From assembly GCA_017881765.1 (NCBI GenBank), contig JADGQN010000035.1:1-19697 (forward strand): a stretch of DNA of 19,697 nucleotides. Reading direction: 5' to 3'. Source of the stretch: Syntrophobacterales bacterium (GTDB lineage: Bacteria > Desulfobacterota > Syntrophorhabdia > Syntrophorhabdales > WCHB1-27). Shown one piece after another: positions 13,640 to 19,697 of the stretch (position 1 is the stretch's first letter; each line of letters begins with the position of its first letter). A program made the position numbers and the translations under genes. The notes below the pieces were generated by a model. The model had not been told where the DNA came from, did no database searches, and saw only the letters and a program-made list of their open reading frames with translations.

Positions 13640-14818
13640 ATGCAAGCCAGTTTCTATTTTCCGGGAAGAGTGAACAGTTTCTTTTCTCCCACCAAGATCA
13701 TGCTGGGCGCCGGTGCCGCAAAGACGATCGGAGCTCAAGCAAAGGCCATCGGGTGCAAACGGGCGCTTCTGGTCACCGATCAGGGCGTTGTCAGTACCGG
13801 CATGGCCGAACCGATTAAAGAATCTCTGGTCTCCGAGCATATCGATGTCCTCGTCTTTGACAGGGTGGAACTTGAGACTCCGGCGCGGGTTATCGAGGAG
13901 GGCGCCGCGTACGCACGCGATAACAATTGTGATCTCCTCATCGCCCTGGGAGGAGGGACCACGATCGACACCACCAAGGGCATATCCCTGATGGCAACGA
14001 ACAAGGGTAGCGTGCTCGATTTTGCGGGCGTTGATCGCGTGCCCGTGAAGGGCCTTCCCAAAATATTGATCCCGACCACGGCAGGGAGCGGAAGCGAAGC
14101 GACGAGGGCCTTCGGGGTGACCGATGAGGCGGAAAGAATGAAGAAGGCAGTCTCCACACCATACTGCCTGGCTGACGTCGCGATTCTGGACCCGCTCCTC
14201 ACACTTTCCCTGCCCCCCATGCTCACCGCGGAAACCGGTCTGGATGCCCTCGGTCATGCAGTGGAGGCGTATGTTTCCGAGCTTGCCACGCCTTTTTCAG
14301 ATATGCTCGCTCTGGAGGCGATCAGACTTGTGGGCAAGAGCCTTCTCGCGGCCTACGCGAAGGGCGAGAATATCGAGGCCCGGTTCGACATGCTTCTCGC
14401 AGCAACGCTCGCAGGTCTTGCCTTCGGGAGCGGCGGTTTGGGTGCGGTCCATGCGTTCTCCTTCGTCCTTGAAACGGAACACGGCCTGGGGCATGCCAGG
14501 GCCGTGAGCGTTATCCTTCCGCATATTATGCAGTACAACAAGATCGGCGCCCTTCGTAAATACAGCATGATGGCGATGGCACTGGGGGAGCAGGTTGACG
14601 GGTTGTCAGATTCTCAGGCCGCGGAAATGGCCATCGTCGCAGTCGGTCGCCTGCTGGATGAGGCAGCCATATCAAGTCGTCTCAGTGACTACGGCATATC
14701 CCAGGAGCACTTGCCCGGACTTGTGGCCGGCACCATGAGACAGACTAGGTTATTCGTCCCGAATCCGCGAAATCTGACGGAAGAGGATGTAAGAAATATC
14801 TTCATGCAGGCGCTTTAG
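13640..14818 (+). CDS. Iron-containing (group III) alcohol dehydrogenase
   Basis: Cytosolic NAD(P)-dependent alcohol dehydrogenase, 392 aa. The nucleotide-binding motif is GGGTTIDTTKG (canonical GGGSxxDxxK), followed by IPTTAGSGSEAT. The four metal ligands known from FucO-type enzymes are at D202, H206, H271 and H285, with spacings 4 and 14 as in FucO. Between the last two, the usual H-x-L-G-x-x-Y/F-H segment reads HAFSFVLETEHGLGHAR with an added Glu-His, so the substrate pocket may differ. SD GGAGGAG precedes the ATG. The DUF362 gene begins 9 nt after the stop. Substrate cannot be read from the sequence; an alcohol released from an ester is possible. Confidence 0.95.
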   Translation: MQASFYFPGRVNSFFSPTKIMLGAGAAKTIGAQAKAIGCKRALLVTDQGVVSTGMAEPIKESLVSEHIDVLVFDRVELETPARVIEEGAAYARDNNCDLLIALGGGTTIDTTKGISLMATNKGSVLDFAGVDRVPVKGLPKILIPTTAGSGSEATRAFGVTDEAERMKKAVSTPYCLADVAILDPLLTLSLPPMLTAETGLDALGHAVEAYVSELATPFSDMLALEAIRLVGKSLLAAYAKGENIEARFDMLLAATLAGLAFGSGGLGAVHAFSFVLETEHGLGHARAVSVILPHIMQYNKIGALRKYSMMAMALGEQVDGLSDSQAAEMAIVAVGRLLDEAAISSRLSDYGISQEHLPGLVAGTMRQTRLFVPNPRNLTEEDVRNIFMQAL

Positions 14819-14827
14819 GACCATTCC

Positions 14828-15859
14828 GTGCGAGAACCGGAAAGAGCACCCATTACCTTTCTCCACGACGCCCTTTGCACGCGGAGGGATTTTCTCAAGT
14901 ATGCCGGAGCAGCCGGCGGCACCGTGGTCGTGGGGAGTTACCCTTTGCCGATTAAAGGAGGGAACATGAGCCGCGTCGCGCTCGTAAACACAACCGACAG
15001 AAATGAAGGGGTGAAGGGCTCCCTGAAAGCCCTCGGTATCAACCCGGTGAAAGGGAAGGATGTTCTCATCAAGCCTAATTTTAACACGGCTGATACACCT
15101 CCCGGCTCCACGCACAACGATACCCTGGCAGCCCTCGTGGGTGAGTTCTGGGCCATGGGCGCAAAGTCCATAAGCCTTGGCGAAAGAAGCTATCCCCTGA
15201 CGCGGGAGGTGATGGAGGCTAAGGGCATCCTGCCGCTCATGCAAAAGCTGCAGGTCAAGGTGCTCGATTTCGATTCGCTTCCGGACAAGGACTGGGTGTT
15301 GGTCAAACCCAAGCGGAGCCATTGGCGGAATGGCTTTCGCGTCGCGCGTCCCATCCTCGAAGCCGAATGTCTCGTCTCAACGTGCTGTCTCAAAACCCAC
15401 CAGTACGGCGGGGTTTTCACCATGTCCCTCAAACTCCACGTAGGCGTGGTTCCCACCACACGCCACGGCTATTCGTATATGCAGGAACTGCACGGCTCAT
15501 TGGATCAGAGAAAGCTGATCGCCGAGATCAACGAGCCCTTCAAGCCCGCTCTCATCGTCATGGACGGAATCGACGTGTTTGTTGACGGCGGTCCTGCGAC
15601 GGGGAAAAGGGGTAAAGGAGATCTTTTTCTTGCCTCGACTGATCGCGTCGCCATAGACGCGGTGGGGGTAGCCGTCCTCAAATTTCTCGGGAGCAACGCG
15701 GCCATCATGAGGCCGCTGATTTTCGAGCAGGAACAGATTGCGCGCGCCGCTGAGCTTGGCCTAGGCGTACCGTCCGCGGACGCCATTGAGCTCGTACCGG
15801 CGGATGACAACAGTTTCAGCCTCCGGAACCGCGTCACAGAAATCCTCAAGAAAGGCTGA
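14828..15859 (+). CDS. DUF362 domain protein with Tat-type N-terminus
   Basis: DUF362 family, 343 aa, function not known. The N-terminus carries a twin-arginine motif (TRRDFLKYAGAAGGTVVVG, RR at 19-20), so the long form is probably exported. The core shows KDVLIKPNFNTADTPPGSTH, the late LKTHQYGGVFTMSLKLHVGV and ALIVMDGIDVFVDGGPATG, all typical of DUF362. No ferredoxin-type Cys clusters are fused. The start is GTG at 14828; its SD-like AGGA overlaps the Fe-ADH stop. An in-frame ATG at 14966 (residue 47), right behind the Tat segment, has a far better SD (AAAGGAGGG, 14954-14962), so a shorter cytosolic form is possible. Close spacing implies co-transcription with the dehydrogenase and with the DUF1614 gene 7 nt further on. 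Confidence 0.88.
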   Translation: MREPERAPITFLHDALCTRRDFLKYAGAAGGTVVVGSYPLPIKGGNMSRVALVNTTDRNEGVKGSLKALGINPVKGKDVLIKPNFNTADTPPGSTHNDTLAALVGEFWAMGAKSISLGERSYPLTREVMEAKGILPLMQKLQVKVLDFDSLPDKDWVLVKPKRSHWRNGFRVARPILEAECLVSTCCLKTHQYGGVFTMSLKLHVGVVPTTRHGYSYMQELHGSLDQRKLIAEINEPFKPALIVMDGIDVFVDGGPATGKRGKGDLFLASTDRVAIDAVGVAVLKFLGSNAAIMRPLIFEQEQIARAAELGLGVPSADAIELVPADDNSFSLRNRVTEILKKG

Positions 15860-15866
15860 TCGGACC

Positions 15867-16568
15867 GTGCACTATTTTCCCATAGCATTGCCCTTTCTGC
15901 TCCTCTTCGCTCTTCTTTTCGTCTTTTTGATTTTCTTTATCGAGATCGGCATTCTACGTTACGCGTACGAAAGCATAGGGGTGGGGCGAAGGCACATGTT
16001 CGCCTTACTCGTCCTCTCTTTTCTGGGAAGCTATGTGAATATTCCGGTGTTCCAGCTGCCCGCGCACAAGGTGGCATCGGGCGAGATGGTCACCTTTTTC
16101 GGCATGCTGTACGTCGTTCCGTTCGTGAGGGATTGGCAGGGGACGATCATCGCGGTCAACGTGGGAGGAGCTGTCATTCCCACCTTTCTTTCCGTCTATC
16201 TCATGGTGAAGAATCGCCTTTTCAGACAGGGCCTCCTTGGAGTTGCTTTCGTTACGTTCTTCGTTTATCTGATGGCGTATCCTGTCCAGGGCGTGGGGAT
16301 TGCCATTCCGGTATTCGTACCCCCTCTGATTGCCGCCGTAATTGCTCTCTTAATCTCGCGGCAGTTTGCTCCACCACTCGCTTACATAGCCGGCAGTTTG
16401 GGAACATTACTGGGGGCGGACGTCCTGAATCTCGGGAAAATCCAGGCTCTCGGCGCCCCTGTTGCATCGATCGGGGGAGCCGGTACTTTCGACGGCATTT
16501 TTATGACCGGGATCCTCTCCGTGCTTATGGCCAGCCTGATGACGCGCAAAAAGAGCCCTATTCGATGA
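15867..16568 (+). CDS. DUF1614 integral membrane protein
   Basis: Membrane protein with about six to seven hydrophobic segments. I choose GTG at 15867 (233 aa), 7 nt after the DUF362 stop, with AAAGG 11 nt upstream. The frame is open further to 15786, but that part would be out-of-frame overlap with DUF362 and is hydrophilic. Conserved family segments are GSYVNIPVF, FFGMLYVVPF, the C-terminal LGTLLGADVLNL and the glycine motif SIGGAGTFDGIFMTGIL. Function of DUF1614 is unknown. The 3' end overlaps the convergent tannase gene by 11 bp. Confidence 0.88.
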   Translation: MHYFPIALPFLLLFALLFVFLIFFIEIGILRYAYESIGVGRRHMFALLVLSFLGSYVNIPVFQLPAHKVASGEMVTFFGMLYVVPFVRDWQGTIIAVNVGGAVIPTFLSVYLMVKNRLFRQGLLGVAFVTFFVYLMAYPVQGVGIAIPVFVPPLIAAVIALLISRQFAPPLAYIAGSLGTLLGADVLNLGKIQALGAPVASIGGAGTFDGIFMTGILSVLMASLMTRKKSPIR

Positions 16569-18474
16569 CTTTGACCGGGCCGCTCCCCTCAAAGGCAACC
16601 TGAAGCCCGTTGCGCTCGGAGAGCATGCGGGTAACGTTATCTCCTTGGTGCGAGCCGCGCCCGCCGCGCTCAGCGATTGCGTAGACCGTGAAGATGACTC
16701 CATTTCCTACGGTTACATTCTTCAGATCTTGCACGTTGAACTTTGCTCTACAGATCCGCCCTTTCCTGTTGATCTTGGCTGCCGGGGCTCCCTCGCAGAC
16801 AACGGAGCGGAGTCTCCAACCCCTCATATTCTCGGGGAGCGTCATGGAAACCGTGAGGGCGCCTTTACTCTTCAGGTTCAGCCTGCCCGGTTCAATACGG
16901 ACGCGGGCCGGGACGGTCTTTACGCACGTAAAGTTCGCCGCGTCGTCGACACTGCCTGTGCCGCCATATCTGGCAACTTCCGGATAAGGACAGATAGGTC
17001 TGGTCCTGGGCGTACCGGAACCGGCCGCACCGATGAGGGCGCCCGGCTCACGGCCAGTCTCTACCCAGTTGGCCAGCGGCGTTACCCAATCGACTTTATC
17101 GCAGCCGACTCCACCGGAGCAGTGACCCATGCCGGGAACGAGGTAGAACTTGAGAAGATCTTTTGCCGCATCACCCGTGGTATTGACTACTTCATGGTAA
17201 TAACGGAGCGTCAGAAGGGGGTTGGGGCCGCAATCCGCCCAGCCGTGGTACAGGAGCATCTTGCCGCCACGGGCCTTGAACGGCCGCAAATCGGGATTTA
17301 CTGCCTCAAGTATCTGTCCCCTTTCCGAAGACATCTGGGACGGGGTCGTATCGAAGCTGAACTCCTTGTAAAAATCGTAATCCGGGCGAGGCGGATCGAA
17401 TACCAGATATTTGTAGGCGTCCCACACGAGGCCATTCCACTGGGTTTTGTTGACCGCTGTCGCATTTACCAACCATGGGCTCCAGCCTCCGGCCATCGCT
17501 TCGGCGCCCTTGGGAAGCCCTGGAATCAAAGGTTTGCCATTGGTGAACGCGCCCGCATAAATCTTCTTGATGGCTGTCAACTGGGCAGTCGTGAAGCACT
17601 CGGGGCTATCAGCGTCATTCGCGCATTTCAGGAGATCCTCATCGGGATCGAAGTTGCATTTGCGGGGATCGTCGATGAGACCGTCCACGAGCCCGTCCAT
17701 ACTATCGCACTTGTCGTATACGGCTTTTCCCAGCATCGCAAGCTTCTCCGGTGGTATGCGGCTTCCCGTGGCAAGTTGCGGTAGAAGGTATTCGGGACCA
17801 ATCATCTGCACGGTCATGTATTTGTAAACAGGAGCGCCGGCAACTATTCCATCAAAATCGTCCGGATATCGTTGCGCTTCCATGAGACCCTGGCGCCCGC
17901 CCGTCGAGCAGCCCACAAAATAGGAATGGGCAGGTGCGCTCTTGTAGTATGCCAGCATGATCTTCTTGGATATCACGGCGGTCTCGTGCACCGCGCGGTA
18001 GCCGAAATCTATCAGCTTTTGCCGGGCGTTCGGATTACTGTTGTCCGGCGGGTTGTAGGCGAACTGGGAACCGCTGTTCCCGGGTTTGGTAGAATCGTGC
18101 CCCGTATTCGTAGATGCGGTTACATAGTTCAGTTTCAGGCCGTTTGCCATGGCCCCATCCTCAATATTACCGGCTTTACCACCATTTCCTACCATGTAGA
18201 ACTTGCCGTTCCACGGTATGGGAAGCTTGACCGCAAAACCGGTCTCCGGCCAGATCGTTCCCCTCACATCGCAGTGAGCGGGCAGAGAAGGCGCGACATC
18301 AATCTTTGTCGCCGTGAGGTTCATCACGGGCTTGCCAAACTGTTCGTCTGTAAGAGACAGGCTCGCAATGGACGCACACTGATCAGGTGGAGCTGCGCAG
18401 AGCCCGGACCCGGGACCCAACAGCAGCCCAACGAGCAAGGCTGGAACGAGCATTAGTTCTTTACCCGGCCGCAT
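16558..18474 (-). CDS. Secreted tannase/feruloyl esterase family hydrolase with extra C-terminal beta domain
   Basis: Serine esterase of the tannase/feruloyl esterase family, which cleaves gallate, ferulate and similar aromatic esters. 638 aa with a signal peptide (LVPALLVGLLLGPGSGLCAA). The alpha/beta-hydrolase shows the CS-D-HC motif of the family: C189-S190 in GCSTGG, D414 in YHGWAD, H451-C452 in GMGHC; the two Cys can form the disulfide that bridges Ser and His. A Ca2+-type loop closed by Cys lies at 256-273 (CDSMDGLVDGLIDDPRKC). The standard protein ends near residue 520. Another 118 residues follow (VRIEPGRLNLKSKGALTVSM, ICRAKFNVQDLKNVTVGNG), similar to beta-sandwich domains with 'I.P.tLNLkSkG' and 'F.r.dl'. 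The ATG follows GGAAAGGAG at 10 nt. It follows the Cache-HAMP gene by about 45 bp and may share its transcript. Exact ester is unknown. Confidence 0.93.
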   Translation of the reverse strand: MRPGKELMLVPALLVGLLLGPGSGLCAAPPDQCASIASLSLTDEQFGKPVMNLTATKIDVAPSLPAHCDVRGTIWPETGFAVKLPIPWNGKFYMVGNGGKAGNIEDGAMANGLKLNYVTASTNTGHDSTKPGNSGSQFAYNPPDNSNPNARQKLIDFGYRAVHETAVISKKIMLAYYKSAPAHSYFVGCSTGGRQGLMEAQRYPDDFDGIVAGAPVYKYMTVQMIGPEYLLPQLATGSRIPPEKLAMLGKAVYDKCDSMDGLVDGLIDDPRKCNFDPDEDLLKCANDADSPECFTTAQLTAIKKIYAGAFTNGKPLIPGLPKGAEAMAGGWSPWLVNATAVNKTQWNGLVWDAYKYLVFDPPRPDYDFYKEFSFDTTPSQMSSERGQILEAVNPDLRPFKARGGKMLLYHGWADCGPNPLLTLRYYHEVVNTTGDAAKDLLKFYLVPGMGHCSGGVGCDKVDWVTPLANWVETGREPGALIGAAGSGTPRTRPICPYPEVARYGGTGSVDDAANFTCVKTVPARVRIEPGRLNLKSKGALTVSMTLPENMRGWRLRSVVCEGAPAAKINRKGRICRAKFNVQDLKNVTVGNGVIFTVYAIAERGGRGSHQGDNVTRMLSERNGLQVAFEGSGPVKVIE

Positions 18475-18519
18475 CGTTTAAAAACTCCTTTCCTCTACTG
18501 GATTTTTTGCGTCAGACTG

Positions 18520-19485
18520 CTATTTGCGGACAGCCCCTTCCCGCCCTTTCTGAAGTCGCTCGATAGCGGCCCTTACGCTAACCTGCATCCTTTTGATCGA
18601 TTGCGCCAGGACCAAGACCTCACCCTTTGCCTTGACATCGACGGTTGCCCTCAGGTCACCCATGCTGATCTTGTCAGCTACTTCGGACAGATGACGGATC
18701 GGGCGCACTATCGAAAGAGAATAGAGATAGATCACCGCGAGCAACACAACAAGCTCAACCGCCACAATGAACAGAAAAAACATGAACCTCTTGTTGTATT
18801 GCGCGGAATAGGTTTGATGGATCAGATTCATCTTCTCAACGACGGCCTTCGCCGGCTTCGAGAACTCATCGATATAGGTGGTTGCTGCAACGACGGCATT
18901 TGTGCCTTCGACCGGAGCGGTGAACATGTACTTCGGACGGATTTTGCCGTCAGCATCCTTCCAGTCGTAGTAACCATTGGCTGGTTTCTCCAGCCCGGCG
19001 TCCAAAATCTTCACGAAGTTGGGAAGCTTGGGAGCAAGCGCGTGTAAGTCCGTCCCTACGATCTGCGGATTGACGTGGAAGTAATTGATGCCCCGGTTGT
19101 CGTGGACGGCTGTATACCCTGTCTCGCCGACCTTCTGGACGGCAATCTCTTTGAGACGGGGATCCTTAGCGACCGTGGCTATCGCCTTCTGGTTGTGTGA
19201 TTTCATGTAAATCTCGATCTGTTTTGCCACATCCTGAGCTTTTTCCTGGATCATCCTCTCTCCCAGCTTATTCAGCGAGGCCGTGGATTCCTTCAAGCTC
19301 GCGGTACCCAGTTCACTCAGGCTGTTGAATCCCAGGTCCCTGATGCTGACAAACTGGACGCTACCGAAGTCTATGCTGATAAAGAGCATAACGCCGATGA
19401 TGAGGAAAGCCAGAAGGATAGGGACAAAAATTCCCAATATCAACCGCTGTAGCAGGCCCGGCCCCCTCGTCTTATCGCTGACCAT
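18520..19485 (-). CDS. Cache-HAMP membrane receptor without output domain
   Basis: Inner-membrane sensor-like protein, 321 aa from ATG 19485. That start has GGGAGG at 7 nt; the ATG at 19491 would have only 1 nt. TM1 is about 12-38. The periplasmic part (60-215) has a Cache signature (VGETGYTAVHDNRGINYFHVNPQIVGTDL and YDWKDADGKIRPKYMFTAPV). TM2 is about 234-257, then a HAMP domain at 258-311 (RPIRHLSEVADKISMGDLRA, LAQSIKRMQ). The protein stops ten residues later, with no kinase, GGDEF or methyl-accepting domain. It could act through a separate partner. It lies 14-20 bp behind the small gene upstream and about 45 bp ahead of the esterase, so the ligand may be the ester or its products. Confidence 0.88.
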   Translation of the reverse strand: MVSDKTRGPGLLQRLILGIFVPILLAFLIIGVMLFISIDFGSVQFVSIRDLGFNSLSELGTASLKESTASLNKLGERMIQEKAQDVAKQIEIYMKSHNQKAIATVAKDPRLKEIAVQKVGETGYTAVHDNRGINYFHVNPQIVGTDLHALAPKLPNFVKILDAGLEKPANGYYDWKDADGKIRPKYMFTAPVEGTNAVVAATTYIDEFSKPAKAVVEKMNLIHQTYSAQYNKRFMFFLFIVAVELVVLLAVIYLYSLSIVRPIRHLSEVADKISMGDLRATVDVKAKGEVLVLAQSIKRMQVSVRAAIERLQKGREGAVRK

Positions 19486-19505
19486 GTGCATCCCTCCCTT
19501 TAAGA

Positions 19506-19691
19506 CTATCTCTCCCGTGGACGAAGGAACTCCGCCATCGCCCTGGTAAAGATTGCTCTCTCCGACTCATCCGCAATCTCCTCGCTTATCGCCTTCACAA
19601 AGGAGTCCACACGGTCCTCCGGAAACGAGTCTATTGACTCTCCGAACTCGGCGATCTTGTCGTCCACGATAATGTGAGCGATCGGGCCCAT
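19506..19691 (-). CDS. Small acidic protein of unknown function, possibly 5'-truncated
   Basis: I do not recognise this protein. The visible part is 61 aa, charged and predicted helical (AEFGESIDSFPEDRVDSFVK, EEIADESERAIFTRAMAEF). The ATG at 19691 lies six bases from the window edge and the frame is open to the edge, so it may be internal to a longer protein. Its stop is only 14-20 bp before the Cache-HAMP gene, which suggests an operon and possibly a shared role, for instance as its cytosolic partner; that is only positional. Confidence 0.55.
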   Translation of the reverse strand: MGPIAHIIVDDKIAEFGESIDSFPEDRVDSFVKAISEEIADESERAIFTRAMAEFLRPRER

Positions 19692-19697
19692 GACTTT

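Noticed and set aside
16645..17784. Long plus-strand open frame (379 codons) opposite the esterase gene
   Set aside because: It is antisense to a clearly conserved enzyme with full catalytic motifs, has no recognisable domain, and is explained by the GC-rich codon use of the real gene.

Overview
The window looks like chromosomal DNA of a strictly anaerobic, syntrophic deltaproteobacterium-type organism (Desulfobacterota, possibly Syntrophorhabdus-like). That placement is inferred from gene order (ispE-spoVG-tRNA-Gln-prs-rplY-pth-ychF), from spoVG in a non-Firmicute setting, and from a catabolic half with an orphan solute-binding protein, an iron alcohol dehydrogenase, a DUF362 protein and a tannase-family esterase. 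No species can be fixed from the sequence alone.

Layout. (1) 2-2726, plus strand: end of a radical-SAM-linked DUF2344 protein, overlapping RNase G (rng), then directly a VUT/YhhQ queuosine-precursor transporter. (2) 2727-3003: repeat-filled gap. (3) 3004-7738, plus strand: ispE, spoVG (overlapping), tRNA-Gln(UUG), prs, rplY/ctc, pth, ychF, a housekeeping cluster with tight spacing. ychF carries an in-frame, palindrome-bearing insert of about 40 codons. (4) 7885-10227, minus strand: an exported EF-hand protein and a cobalamin-binding-type radical SAM protein, separated by a branched array of hairpins. (5) 10445-12034, plus strand: an HDOD-GAF regulator. Behind it are a good promoter, an operator-like dyad and an intrinsic terminator. 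(6) 12335-16568, plus strand: periplasmic solute-binding protein, Fe-ADH, Tat-type DUF362 protein and DUF1614 membrane protein. (7) 16558-19691, minus strand: a small unknown protein, a Cache-HAMP receptor without output domain, and a secreted tannase/feruloyl esterase with an extra C-terminal beta domain. It converges on and overlaps region 6 by 11 bp.

The most unusual content is in the repeats. Several gaps hold tandem 7-bp words (consensus about RGGTYAN), at two places as clear inverted pairs of heptad arrays. A second family, with pieces at 2831-2999, 7834-7853 and 8534-8667, shares short cores with the insert inside ychF. That insert therefore looks like a dispersed palindromic element that entered an essential-type GTPase gene without breaking its frame, comparable in principle to Rickettsia palindromic elements.

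How the genes may work together: regions 1 and 3 are housekeeping (RNA processing, isoprenoid and PRPP synthesis, translation). Regions 6 and 7 read as a small module for sensing, hydrolysing and oxidising plant-type aromatic esters or alcohols, but the substrate assignments are inference.
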